This document shows, piece after piece, positions 42,481 through 51,229 of a stretch of 64,000 nucleotides of DNA. Under the pieces are notes generated by a model. It was not told the origin of the DNA. It ran no database searches and worked only from the letters and a program-made list of their open reading frames with translations. The position numbers were made by a program, and so were the translations under genes. Each line of letters begins with the position of its first letter. Position 1 is the stretch's first letter. Source of the stretch: JBMOKT01 sp049323895 (GTDB taxonomy: Bacteria; Bacillota; Peptococcia; Peptococcales; BICA1-8); the NCBI GenBank assembly GCA_049323895.1, contig JBMOKT010000026.1, positions 178,405-242,404 on the forward strand, read 5' to 3'.

Positions 42481-45400
42481 TCAATTCCCTGTGGTGACAT
42501 CATCATCGTACATGCTGTCAACCACAAATATTTTTAGTTCTCCTCCGGTTATCCATTTGGACAGAGTCCCTCCGGGAGTATGCACATCGGTAACCAAAAG
42601 CTGCACGATATAATCCGTGTTGTCCGGGAACCAGGTTGGAACATATTGCTTTTTGTACCGGAACGGTGAGCTGGGATTCTCCCGGAAAGTAAAATGATTC
42701 GTACTGTCGGACATCAACGGTACGGATGTTTCATAGCTGTACTGCGGCAGATAGACTTCCGCCGTCTGGGCGGCGGTAATCAGCTCCGGCTTGTCGTAAT
42801 TGGTGTTTACGGTGGCAGTAACGCTGATGGTAAAGCCGTAGCCAGATTTGAGATAGCCCCTTGCCCTGGTGTCGTAGTCAAGTGCGGCAGTGACTTTCAG
42901 TTCGGCATAAAACTGCCGCCATACAAATTTGCCGTTTTCATAGCGTTGCTCCCACCACGTCACTTTTGGCTGGTCGCTTCTTTGCGGCGGTGCAGGGACG
43001 GTTCTGCTTTCTTCCGGCTCATCATAGGCTACATTTTTGATGACGGCATTTTGGGTATAGGTGTTGTTGGCGGCAGTGGTTTCATTGTCTAATACTTTAT
43101 CGGGGTTGATGGTGGCGATCAAAGTGATGTTTTTATCAGCTTGGACATTGGGGGTATTCCATTTGAGCGATACGACGTTCCAGGTGTCTTGCTCCATGAC
43201 CACGGCATCAACACGCTTTTTGATCGAAAGCTCCGGGATTTCAAACAGGACGGAAACCTTTTGCCCCGGCGTAAAGTCCAGGCTTCCTTTGTTGGATACC
43301 TTGATGGTGCTGATGACCGTTTGGTTTTCCTTGTATTGATCGGGCGTTATCCGCTGTACATCCAGGTCATAGGGACGTTCTACCACCATGATTTCCGCTG
43401 CCGCTTGGTTGTTGCTGGTGTTGCTATCTCTGTAATCTGTAGGCGGTGATACCTGTGCCTCCAAATGAATGGTTGTGCCTTTTTCTCCCGCCGTGCTTTT
43501 GACGACGTAAGCTTTGGTTTCATAGGCTTTGAAATTTGCAGTGAATGGCACTGTCAAAACTGCCTTGCCGTCAATGGAAGCGTTCAAGCTCACTCCCGAC
43601 AGCGCTTTGTCCGTGGAATTGGCAAAATACACGGTAAAGCTGTATTCCTCCTGCTCGTAAACCATGGGCGGGCAGGATAGGTTAGCCCATATGTCGCACA
43701 GCTTTTCCAAAGGTACATCGGGATTGTCCGGGTTATCCGGTGGGTTGTCGGGATTATCAGGATTGTCCGGATTGTCCGGTGGGTTGTCAGGATTATCAGG
43801 CGGATTGTCGGGATTGCCGGAAGGCTTTTTCACTACCGTGATTTTTGAAACGGCGGTGTTGTTGGCCGGATTAACGTCCCGGAAGCCGTGCGGCGTTGTA
43901 ATATTGGCCCACAGGTTATATATCTCGCCCGCGTTTCCCGCCGTGCCTGTAATGGTGAAGGATTTTGTCTCCCTGGGATTGAAACTGTAAGTTTTCGGAA
44001 TTTGTGCCAAAGCGGTATCGTTGTTTGTCCCCCGCAACAGCACATTTTTCAGTTCCGTACCGGATTGGTTGGTAAAGCTCACGGTATAGCTGTAGTTCTC
44101 ATGTTCATATACGGTGGACGGCGCAAGAATGCTTGCCGACAAGTCGCAAAGCTTCGGTGAGTCAGGCGGCTGATCCGGGGGATTATTCGGGATATCCGGC
44201 TGGTCGGGATTATTGCCAGGGTCAGGCGTTTTTTCAGGTTCCGGTGCAGGTTCCTCAACGATTTTGATGATTGCCGTGGCTGTGTTGTTGGCGAGATTGC
44301 CGTCGGTAAAGCCCTCCGGTACACCGATGTTCGCCCACAGGTTTATCACATCAGCAGAAGTGTCGGCCTTGCGTTTGATGATGTAGGTTTTGCTCTCATT
44401 GGGTGAGAAGTCCTGCACGGCGGGAATCTCTTTGATCAGGTCATCGTCCACCGTGCCTTTGAGTGGTACATCATAAGCCGGACTATTTCCGCTGTTCATA
44501 AAAACTACGGTGAAGGAATAGCTGTCCCCCCGGTAAACCGTGGCAGGGGCGCGGATGGCAACCGACAGGTCGTTTCCGTCACAAGCCTTGAACTTGAAAT
44601 AGAAGTCTGCGGTGGGAATTTTGTAATTAATTTTTTGCGTAATAGAGGTCTGTGTACTACTTTCTCCATCGGTATATTCGGCGCTCTCCGGCGTGTAGTC
44701 CCATTCAAGACCGCAATAGATAAAATTGCGGGACAGGAGGATGTCGTCCTTGGAAAAGGTGACGGAGGTGGTCTGATATGGGAAAAGAAGCTCCGGCACT
44801 CCCTTGTCCTGGGCTGAGAGCTTTCCATAAACCTCTTGCTTGCTTTCATCACACCAGGTTGCATCAATGTTGATTTTTACCGGAGCCTGATAGGTGATTT
44901 CCGTGTTTCGCATGGTCTCAAAGGCAATGAGGGCTTTCTCCGTCCAGCCATAGCTGGTAGTCAATGGTTCAAAATCCATGTTCGTATCATAGGTTCCATA
45001 GAGCTTGCCGGAAGAAAAACCGTAAATTTCCACGACCAGACTACCCTTTAGCGTGTAAGTACCTCCGTCATATTTATCAATCCAACCGGCAATCCGTTCC
45101 TGCTCGTGGTCGGCAACGGTATTGGCGTTCACAAGATCGATACGCTGTGGCTCTTGAAAGGATTTCAGCAGTGTTTTGCCCTCATAGATTTCCTTTACGT
45201 TCATGCCTATGGTGCGGTAGCGGGTGTCATAAATGGCTTTGACTTGAAATACCACATTGGCCGTGACGGTGAGGACGGCTCCCTGGTCCGTTTTGGCGGT
45301 GATGGTATAAGGACCGGAAGCCTCCTTGCTTTCGACGGTCAGAATATATTCCGGCGTTATCTCCCGGCTATGGCCGCCATACTCCAATTGAACCCTTGTG

Positions 45401-45606
45401 AGTGTACCGGTTTTTGCTGTGACGCTCACGGGAATTTGTGCCGGGAATTGCTCCACGGCAACCACGCCGCTTTCGCTTTGCAGGCTGTCTATGGGAGAAG
45501 TGACATTGATTTCAATGTCGCTGTTCGATGCGGCAAACGCCTTGACGGAAAAGAGCAGACAGCATATAAATACAAGCGGCATGGCTAAAATATACTTTCG
45601 TTTCAT
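42481..45606 (-). CDS. Large secreted CARDB-repeat protein of the Tad locus, possible adhesin
   Basis: A 1041-residue exported protein. Signal peptide residues 1-26 (ending AFAA). The N-terminal third (about 27-340) is a beta-rich region. Four CARDB-like beta-sandwich repeats follow, about residues 342-450, 486-592, 634-740 and 745-862; the first three each begin at a conserved Cys-Asp with later YSFTV and NNTA motifs. Pro/Asn/Asp linkers separate repeats 1-3. A C-terminal domain (about 870-1041) has several Trp and Tyr residues. No LPXTG or membrane anchor is seen. It overlaps the peptidase gene. Sitting in a pilus locus, it may be a tip or surface adhesin recognising recipients; that role is inference. 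Confidence 0.8.
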   Translation of the reverse strand: MKRKYILAMPLVFICCLLFSVKAFAASNSDIEINVTSPIDSLQSESGVVAVEQFPAQIPVSVTAKTGTLTRVQLEYGGHSREITPEYILTVESKEASGPYTITAKTDQGAVLTVTANVVFQVKAIYDTRYRTIGMNVKEIYEGKTLLKSFQEPQRIDLVNANTVADHEQERIAGWIDKYDGGTYTLKGSLVVEIYGFSSGKLYGTYDTNMDFEPLTTSYGWTEKALIAFETMRNTEITYQAPVKINIDATWCDESKQEVYGKLSAQDKGVPELLFPYQTTSVTFSKDDILLSRNFIYCGLEWDYTPESAEYTDGESSTQTSITQKINYKIPTADFYFKFKACDGNDLSVAIRAPATVYRGDSYSFTVVFMNSGNSPAYDVPLKGTVDDDLIKEIPAVQDFSPNESKTYIIKRKADTSADVINLWANIGVPEGFTDGNLANNTATAIIKIVEEPAPEPEKTPDPGNNPDQPDIPNNPPDQPPDSPKLCDLSASILAPSTVYEHENYSYTVSFTNQSGTELKNVLLRGTNNDTALAQIPKTYSFNPRETKSFTITGTAGNAGEIYNLWANITTPHGFRDVNPANNTAVSKITVVKKPSGNPDNPPDNPDNPPDNPDNPDNPDNPPDNPDNPDVPLEKLCDIWANLSCPPMVYEQEEYSFTVYFANSTDKALSGVSLNASIDGKAVLTVPFTANFKAYETKAYVVKSTAGEKGTTIHLEAQVSPPTDYRDSNTSNNQAAAEIMVVERPYDLDVQRITPDQYKENQTVISTIKVSNKGSLDFTPGQKVSVLFEIPELSIKKRVDAVVMEQDTWNVVSLKWNTPNVQADKNITLIATINPDKVLDNETTAANNTYTQNAVIKNVAYDEPEESRTVPAPPQRSDQPKVTWWEQRYENGKFVWRQFYAELKVTAALDYDTRARGYLKSGYGFTISVTATVNTNYDKPELITAAQTAEVYLPQYSYETSVPLMSDSTNHFTFRENPSSPFRYKKQYVPTWFPDNTDYIVQLLVTDVHTPGGTLSKWITGGELKIFVVDSMYDDDVTTGN
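43727..43826. repeat. Short coding repeats for a Pro-Asp-Asn linker
   Basis: Tandem 9-12-base units (GGATTGTCC / GGATTATCA / GGTGGGTTGTC variants) encode PDNPDNPPDN-type linker between the second and third CARDB repeats. Length is likely variable between strains. Not CRISPR: units are contiguous and in frame. Confidence 0.85.
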
Positions 45607-46088
45607 TCGGAACCTCCTTTCTCGATTCTGTTGTTGACGCTGGAGATGGTAAAGGGAAGCCGAACCTCACCGGTCAGGAAGCCGAAAATGCTGCGGGTTT
45701 TCAGTGTCCCTTTCAGCGTCAGCCGGGGTGGGTCATCGGTGGCCTCCAGGCTTTCAATTTCAAGCTCATAAACCCATTGCCCATTGGCATATTTGTCCAT
45801 TTCCGGGTTCAGTCCCATGCTTTCATGCAAATATTCGTACAGCGTTTCCTCGGCAAGGGCGCTGTCCATCCGTGAATAGCCGTCTCTTCGGTATTCGTCG
45901 AGCATGGCGTATTCTACAGAGTCGTTTACCCCGCGCTGGAGCACGTATTCAACTTGCTGGTAAAGACTTTCCATGCGGAAGTATTCGATCAGGATAGCGG
46001 CAAGGGTGAGAATAAAAAAGACGAGGATGAGGATAAACACAAAAGCGTCGCCCTTCTGGTTGTTCATAATGCGTTTGAAATTGCCCAC
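45603..46088 (-). CDS. TadE/TadF-like minor pseudopilin
   Basis: A 161-residue protein with one N-terminal helix (about residues 15-38, after NNQKGDAF), typical of TadE-like minor pseudopilins, and an extracellular domain. GTG 46088 lies 7 bases after AAGGG. It ends 4 bases into the start of the large secreted protein gene. The second of two such genes in tandem. Assigned by topology and locus; sequence identity to named families was not tested. Confidence 0.7.
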   Translation of the reverse strand: MGNFKRIMNNQKGDAFVFILILVFFILTLAAILIEYFRMESLYQQVEYVLQRGVNDSVEYAMLDEYRRDGYSRMDSALAEETLYEYLHESMGLNPEMDKYANGQWVYELEIESLEATDDPPRLTLKGTLKTRSIFGFLTGEVRLPFTISSVNNRIEKGGSE

Positions 46089-46113
46089 AGGTTTTCCCTT
46101 CTTTCCGGCATTT

Positions 46114-46599
46114 TCATTCCGATAGCTTCCAGTATTTTTCCGACATACCGGTGATGCTTACCTTCATGGGGATATTGATCTGAACAGGCGGCGTAAAGGA
46201 CGGTTTGAATAGGGTAAAGGCATAGCTGTCTGTCATCGTCACAGTAAAGGTATCCCGCAGTTGGATTTTTTGGCTTCCGTCGCAATACTCCACATTCTCG
46301 ATGGTTATTTCCGGCGAAAGGCCGGTCTGCTCCTTCAGCCGGTAAAAGACGTCATAGGTGTTGTTCGATACCTGTCCCTCCAGCTCAACCACCCGGACAA
46401 CACGGCGGCACATATGGTTCAAGTTCAAATAGGCGGTAAAGATACTTAGAAAGGACATCACTGTGGCCATGAGCGTAATCACCACCAGCGTCTTGATAAT
46501 CAGCTCGTAATAGGCGCTGCCCTTTCTACCCAAAAGCAGCTTTTTGAAAGGCTGAGGGGGAGAATGTCTCCCCCATATGCCCCGGTGCTTCCTGTTCAT
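46114..46599 (-). CDS. DUF4320-type pseudopilin
   Basis: A 161-residue protein with a basic N-terminus, a GRKGSAYYELIIKTLVVITLMATV membrane segment (about residues 28-52; the G|SAYYE sequence puts Glu at +5, as in prepilin cleavage sites) and an extracellular domain. This fits the DUF4320 family of Tad-like loci in Clostridial elements. ATG 46599 follows GGGGAGGTGCAAGCAG. It lies between the pilin genes and the other pseudopilin. Confidence 0.8.
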   Translation of the reverse strand: MNRKHRGIWGRHSPPQPFKKLLLGRKGSAYYELIIKTLVVITLMATVMSFLSIFTAYLNLNHMCRRVVRVVELEGQVSNNTYDVFYRLKEQTGLSPEITIENVEYCDGSQKIQLRDTFTVTMTDSYAFTLFKPSFTPPVQINIPMKVSITGMSEKYWKLSE

Positions 46600-46645
46600 C
46601 TGCTTGCACCTCCCCTGTGAGTAAATATACCCGGCAATGCTGCCA

Positions 46646-46855
46646 TCAGCTTAATAAGCCGGTAATTTTAGTGACGATATTGTTCCAGATAGTGGTGATT
46701 GAATCCTGATACAGCGTCATAAATACTGCACCCACAACTACCACGATCAGGACAACAATGAGCCAGCCGGTCATTTGGTCGCCGGACTTGCTTGCAAGAA
46801 TCTTTCTTGTTTTTAGTCCCATCCTCTGCATTTTGTTTTTTAAAGTAGTCATCAT
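46646..46855 (-). CDS. Flp-type pilin-like protein, paralog B (DUF6133-like)
   Basis: A 69-residue small pilin-like protein with a basic N-terminus and one long hydrophobic helix preceded by SKSGDQMTGW. ATG 46855 lies 8 bases after GGAGG; an upstream in-frame ATG is too close. It is highly similar to the adjacent paralog (identical DQMTGWLIVVL core, ends KITGLLS vs KITSLLS), so a recent tandem duplication is likely. Confidence 0.8.
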   Translation of the reverse strand: MMTTLKNKMQRMGLKTRKILASKSGDQMTGWLIVVLIVVVVGAVFMTLYQDSITTIWNNIVTKITGLLS

Positions 46856-46903
46856 AACAAATACCTCCATATCAGTTTTTTTGATTTTGGTTCAAAGGAA
46901 AAA

Positions 46904-46922
46904 GGGGAGAACGATTCTCCCC
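46904..46922 (-). terminator. Intra-operon terminator after the first pilin gene
   Basis: GGGGAGAA and TTCTCCCC form a perfect 8-bp stem with a CGA loop, followed on the minus strand by TTTTTCC. It lies between the two pilin paralogs and would raise the level of the first pilin over downstream assembly genes if readthrough is partial. Confidence 0.6.
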
Positions 46923-46956
46923 CCTGTTGCCGTAGCCTTTTCGGCTGCAAGTATTG

Positions 46957-47154
46957 TTAGCTCAAAAGGCTGGTGATTTTGGTAACGATGCTGTTCCAGA
47001 TGCTGGTGATGGAACCCTGGTACAGTGTCATGAATACAGCGCCCACTACGACGACAACCAGCACGACAATGAGCCAGCCGGTCATCTGGTCGCCGGACTC
47101 GCTTTTTAGAAGTCCTCTGGCACTTGAAAGAGTGTTGGCGATTCTTTTCTTCAT
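46957..47154 (-). CDS. Flp-type pilin-like protein, paralog A (DUF6133-like)
   Basis: A 65-residue pilin-like protein. ATG 47154 follows AAAGGAGGG at good distance; the longer frame to 47208 lacks a site. SESGDQMTGW precedes a hydrophobic helix, and the C-terminus is amphipathic (SITSIWNSIVTKITSLLS). The following hairpin with a T-run suggests it is the major, most expressed pilin. Processing by the A24 peptidase is inferred; the cleavage site is not canonical. Confidence 0.8.
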   Translation of the reverse strand: MKKRIANTLSSARGLLKSESGDQMTGWLIVVLVVVVVGAVFMTLYQGSITSIWNSIVTKITSLLS

Positions 47155-47260
47155 GGTATTTTCCCTCCTTTCTCCGGTGATTTGGATTGCGGTTGTTTTG
47201 TTTTCCATGGGTCATACCTCCTGAAAATGTATTTTGAAAAAGGGTTGCCCCGTTTTCACA

Positions 47261-48166
47261 TTAAAAAAGGCCCCCCATTGACCTGATTAGGTGGGAGCCG
47301 ATAACGTAGAGCAAGGTGGCCAGGGTTACAGCCACCAATGGGATGGACGCTATTTTGATTTTGCCGGGCAGCTTATTCAGCTTTTTCTTTAAGGCTTCCT
47401 TAGCTTTGACGTCCATATCTCGGGCAAGATAGGCCAGCGCTTCGCCCTGATGCTCGCCTCGGTACAGTCCGATAAGGGCATTGACCAAAAAGGACACGTC
47501 CGTAAGGCCGATGCGTTCATTGAAATTCCGAAGGGCTGTTTCAATATTCTTGGCCTTCATCTCCATGACCAAAACCGAAACATCGTAGCGGAACACATCG
47601 CTTGCAACCATTAGGTAATCCTCGAATATCTGGATCAAATCCACCTGCACGACTGTTTTTTGGCTGCCTTCCCGGATATCGTCCAGCTTATACAGGATGG
47701 AACGGACAAAGCTTGGAAGTTCCGCTTCGATAAGTGCCTTTTTCGTTTTTAGTTTATCTTTAAAGTCCGTCGTAAAATGGAAATAGATCACAATGGAAAA
47801 AATGAGAATGACGGGCACAATGCTTTTTGCCCCGACTGCCAAAAGCGGAACCAGGAGCAGAAGGGTGAAGGAAGCGCAGATAAGTGCCCTGGCTCGATAT
47901 TCCCTGGGTGTGAGGTCAATCCCTCCGCGTCTTAGCGTGGACGCCAGCTTCGCTTCCCTTGCTGGATCAAGCCTGATCCATCGGGATACCGGCTTGACAA
48001 GGGGCATGACAAAGCGGTTTAACAGCTTTTGGCCCGTTTTCTCCTTTTCGGTTTGCAGATTTTTGATATTTTTCTTCATGCTCAGCTTCGGAATTTTAAG
48101 CAGTTGTCTGCAAATTAAAAATCCTGCCGCAGTCAGCAGGACAAAGACAATGATCTGATAAAACAA
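47261..48166 (-). CDS. TadC-like inner-membrane assembly protein
   Basis: A 301-residue membrane protein with T2SS F-type helices (N-terminal pair, helices around residues 95-130, and a C-terminal helix 275-295). GLTDVSFLVNALIGLYRGEHQGEAL is typical of GspF/TadC central loops. TTG 48166 follows GGAGG. Paired with the TadB-like gene 11 bases upstream, it would form the platform for pilus assembly. Confidence 0.85.
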   Translation of the reverse strand: MFYQIIVFVLLTAAGFLICRQLLKIPKLSMKKNIKNLQTEKEKTGQKLLNRFVMPLVKPVSRWIRLDPAREAKLASTLRRGGIDLTPREYRARALICASFTLLLLVPLLAVGAKSIVPVILIFSIVIYFHFTTDFKDKLKTKKALIEAELPSFVRSILYKLDDIREGSQKTVVQVDLIQIFEDYLMVASDVFRYDVSVLVMEMKAKNIETALRNFNERIGLTDVSFLVNALIGLYRGEHQGEALAYLARDMDVKAKEALKKKLNKLPGKIKIASIPLVAVTLATLLYVIGSHLIRSMGGLF

Positions 48167-48177
48167 CTTGGAACCTC

Positions 48178-49089
48178 CTATCTGTTAACGGGTTTGGTAA
48201 TCTTCATCACATAAAATGCCGTCGCCAGGGCGGTCAGCAGCATAATAACAATCAGCAGCTTGCCGATGGTGGTTTGGGTCAGGATGGAAAACCATTCTGC
48301 GTTGGAAAAGCGCATCATGGGGATGACACTGAACATTAATCCCACCGTCATCAAGTAATCCCGCCAGACTCGGACCATCATGCCATCGCTTTCGATCTGC
48401 ATGGACTTTGCGTCGTTCATGGCTTTGATGATGGGAAACAAAGCAAATTTCAACCGCCGGTCGTGATAGCAGAGGATGAGCATTTTTGCCCACTCGGCAA
48501 AATATCGGTTTTTGATCTTTGCCGCCAGACGGTACAATCCGTGTTCTACATTCGGGTTGATGAGCTTGATTTCCGATACAAATTCGTCAAAGGCCGTCGG
48601 ACTTCTCAGGTGAGCCGGGATGTACCGGTTTTTTTCTTCCACATAAGTTTCCACGGCTTTGATGATGTCGTCACACCCTGCATAGGCATTGGTGATGATA
48701 GACATGGTGTTTTCCAGCCCCTCGATTTCCTCCCGCGCGGCTGTGGCGCTTTTTACGGTCAGGTAGAAGAAGGGGGCAGGGGTCAGGCATACCGACATTA
48801 CTGCCGCCAGCTCGACACTGTTAAACAGCATAAGCCCGGCCAAAAATCCGCCTGCTACTGATGCGCCTGTCATAACTAAATATTTCTTTTGAGTACATCC
48901 GGTTTGCCTGAACAGGGTTTGAAACCGGATGGCAATCCGCTCGGTGATTTTCAGCTTTGCCCCCGCCAGGTATAGACGTCGTTTTTTCAGCAGGTTCTGC
49001 TCTGTTGTAAAGGGGTTCAGTCCCAACAGGAGGAAAAGCGACACGCTGATGAGAGCAAATACCAGGATAAGGGATATTTGAATGCTCAT
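48178..49089 (-). CDS. TadB-like inner-membrane assembly protein
   Basis: A 303-residue membrane protein with N-terminal (about residues 5-22), central (75-115) and C-terminal (250-298) helices. Arrangement beside TadA/CpaF ATPase and TadC-like protein supports TadB. ATG 49089 follows GGAGGTTAGAA. It shares the GspF-like core with its neighbour, as usual for TadB/TadC pairs. Confidence 0.85.
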   Translation of the reverse strand: MSIQISLILVFALISVSLFLLLGLNPFTTEQNLLKKRRLYLAGAKLKITERIAIRFQTLFRQTGCTQKKYLVMTGASVAGGFLAGLMLFNSVELAAVMSVCLTPAPFFYLTVKSATAAREEIEGLENTMSIITNAYAGCDDIIKAVETYVEEKNRYIPAHLRSPTAFDEFVSEIKLINPNVEHGLYRLAAKIKNRYFAEWAKMLILCYHDRRLKFALFPIIKAMNDAKSMQIESDGMMVRVWRDYLMTVGLMFSVIPMMRFSNAEWFSILTQTTIGKLLIVIMLLTALATAFYVMKITKPVNR

Positions 49090-49091
49090 TT

Positions 49092-50495
49092 CTAACCTCC
49101 TTCCGGTCTGTACCCGCTGCCCGCAAAACGGCGGATTTCTGTCAGCTCAACGCCATTGACCAGCAAGCGTTCGGCAAGAGCGGGAGAGATGTTCTCCATA
49201 CGCCGGTGGCTTCCCACGACCTTTGTAATCCTTCCGGCTTCATCCTTTTCATAGTGGTCTACCGCAAATTTGAAAAGGGTGCTGCCGGTGACCTCGCCGT
49301 CCTTTACCCCCGTGGCTTCAAAGATTTCCATGTATTTACGGGATTTGTCGGGGAGCTGCATTTTGAAAAGCATGATGGGAAAGGCTTCCACGATGTTTTT
49401 CAAGAGTCTTTCCTCCGACAGGGAGGTCCCGGCCTCCAGGCACATGGTAAGAATTCTGTCATAAGCGGCTCTGGCGCTGTTGGCGTGCAGCGTACTGACG
49501 ATGGTGTGTCCCGTCCGTCCGGCCTCCTGCACCGTCAAGGCTTCTTTTCCTCTCATTTCGGCGGGAACAAGAACGGTGGGATGAAGCCGCAGGGAGAGCT
49601 TCAACAAATCCAGCATGGTAATGGGGTTGGGTTCTTCCTTTGTGAGAAGATGAATTACGTCGTTTACCATCACATTGTTATCATCAAACTGCGCCAGGGT
49701 CAATTCACGGGTATCTTCAATTGTAATTATCCTTTTGTCCTTTGAGATGCAGCTCAAAATATATCCCATGTCAGAGGTTTTCCCGCTGCCGGTGGCTCCA
49801 GCAATGGCCACCGATATGCCATTATTGACGCAGAGCGTAAGCAGGTCTAATTCCTCCGGCGTGGCTGTTTCCCAGCCGATGAGGTTTTCCCTTGTGATGT
49901 AGGACGGCTTTTGCTTTCTGACCGAAGCGATGGCTCCGGCATCGGGATCGACACAGGGCTCAATGGCTCCCGACATGCGGATGCCCCGCGCGATAAAGCT
50001 GTCTCCGATGGGCTTGCTGCCGTCCAATATAACATTCCCGAACCGGCTCATTTTTTTGGCGATGTTGGCGCAAGCCTCCGGACTGCCGAAGGTGTTTGAC
50101 AGCCGCACCTTTTTGTCCTTGTACAGCACCCAGATGCCGTTATAGCCGTTAACGTTAACTTCCTCCACGTCACTGTCCTGGAGATAGGGGGATAAAAGCC
50201 CCAAGCCGGCCATATCATCGTAGATCATATCCACCAGCTCGGAAATGTTCTGAATGCCCTTTGCCACCATATGCTCACTGTTCAGGTAGCGCATGATCAG
50301 GTCCTTGAGCTTGCCCTCGGCTTCTTCCGAATACAGCACCTGTGCTAGTTCTGCGGAATGGTTCTTGGCTATGATCCGTTGCAGCTTATCCAGAATTTCG
50401 CCGTAGTCCTGGGCTTCCAAATTGCTTTCTCCGCTGTCGGAGCGCCACTTGTTGGCCCGGTAAATCAGGTCGTTGACGGAAAACCTGTTGTTCAC
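49092..50495 (-). CDS. TadA/CpaF-type secretion ATPase
   Basis: A 467-residue hexameric ATPase that powers Flp pilus assembly. Walker A (GATGSGKTSDMGY) near residue 235, Asp box (IITIEDTRELTL) near 262, Walker B-like region (LVPAEMRGKEALTVQEA) near 315 and His box (GHTIVSTLHANS) near 335 are all present. It starts 4 bases before the end of the CpaE-like gene. Assignment is firm to the GspE/VirB11 superfamily; the Tad role comes from its neighbours. Confidence 0.93.
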   Translation of the reverse strand: MNNRFSVNDLIYRANKWRSDSGESNLEAQDYGEILDKLQRIIAKNHSAELAQVLYSEEAEGKLKDLIMRYLNSEHMVAKGIQNISELVDMIYDDMAGLGLLSPYLQDSDVEEVNVNGYNGIWVLYKDKKVRLSNTFGSPEACANIAKKMSRFGNVILDGSKPIGDSFIARGIRMSGAIEPCVDPDAGAIASVRKQKPSYITRENLIGWETATPEELDLLTLCVNNGISVAIAGATGSGKTSDMGYILSCISKDKRIITIEDTRELTLAQFDDNNVMVNDVIHLLTKEEPNPITMLDLLKLSLRLHPTVLVPAEMRGKEALTVQEAGRTGHTIVSTLHANSARAAYDRILTMCLEAGTSLSEERLLKNIVEAFPIMLFKMQLPDKSRKYMEIFEATGVKDGEVTGSTLFKFAVDHYEKDEAGRITKVVGSHRRMENISPALAERLLVNGVELTEIRRFAGSGYRPEGG

Positions 50496-51229
50496 GATGC
50501 TTCACCCCCGCAGATTCCCTTTGCTATTTGCTCCAGTACCTTGCCGTAGCGCCTGCATGTTCTGTCTTGAAAGAAATAAATAGGCGTCCCGGCGTTTTCC
50601 AGTTCACCTGCCCGTTTTATATAGGGCAGCTCATAAGCAAAAGGAAGTTCCGTCATGCTTCGATAGGTCTTGTCATCAAACTCGCCATTGGGGAGCTGTA
50701 GGATATGGGTCTGCTTGTCGGCAATATGCAGCTCCCGTACAAAATCCGAAACGCCTTCATGCCACATTTGCGCCGCCACGGACGGCTTATGCAGGGTATA
50801 TATCCTTTCGGACAACCACAGTCCCACGCCGGATACCGGATTGGTTACCTCTGCGGCTCCATCCACGATGAGAATATCAAAAACCAGGGATGCGGCATTC
50901 ATCATCCGTTCCGTTTCCCGGAGAGTAACGGCATCGCAGAGAAGCCCGGTATAGTGGGTGGATGTGGACAGGAAAAACAAATTTTTGATTTCTCTGTATT
51001 CCGTAAATTTCTCTCCGATGTTGGGATTATCCTCATTCAAAGCCTGAAACAGTCCCTTTTGGGGAGGAACGCTCTGGCCGAAAAAGATTTGCAGATCTCC
51101 GTAGGTCAAATTGGAGGAAATAAGGCCCACCAGACGGTCACGGGTGGAAAGGGCGCAAGCCAGATTCACTGCAAAGGTGGTTTTCCCGCTATTGCTGCCT
51201 CCCCAAACGGCAATGATTTTACCGCTCAT
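50492..51229 (-). CDS. CpaE/TadZ-like MinD-type ATPase
   Basis: A 245-residue SIMIBI ATPase. The N-terminal deviant Walker A (WGGSNSGKTTFAVNLA, about residues 9-24) and a DILIVDGAAEV Walker B fit CpaE/TadZ, which positions the pilus machine. It lacks the receiver-like N-terminal domain of longer CpaE proteins. ATG 51229 is 8 bases after AAGGGG; it overlaps the CpaB-like gene by 11 bases. Ends overlapping the CpaF-like gene. Confidence 0.85.
   Translation of the reverse strand: MSGKIIAVWGGSNSGKTTFAVNLACALSTRDRLVGLISSNLTYGDLQIFFGQSVPPQKGLFQALNEDNPNIGEKFTEYREIKNLFFLSTSTHYTGLLCDAVTLRETERMMNAASLVFDILIVDGAAEVTNPVSGVGLWLSERIYTLHKPSVAAQMWHEGVSDFVRELHIADKQTHILQLPNGEFDDKTYRSMTELPFAYELPYIKRAGELENAGTPIYFFQDRTCRRYGKVLEQIAKGICGGEAS

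Noticed and set aside
43727..43826. Short regular repeats suggesting a CRISPR array
   Set aside because: Units of 9-12 bases are contiguous, without spacers, and in frame with a Pro-Asp-Asn linker of the secreted protein.
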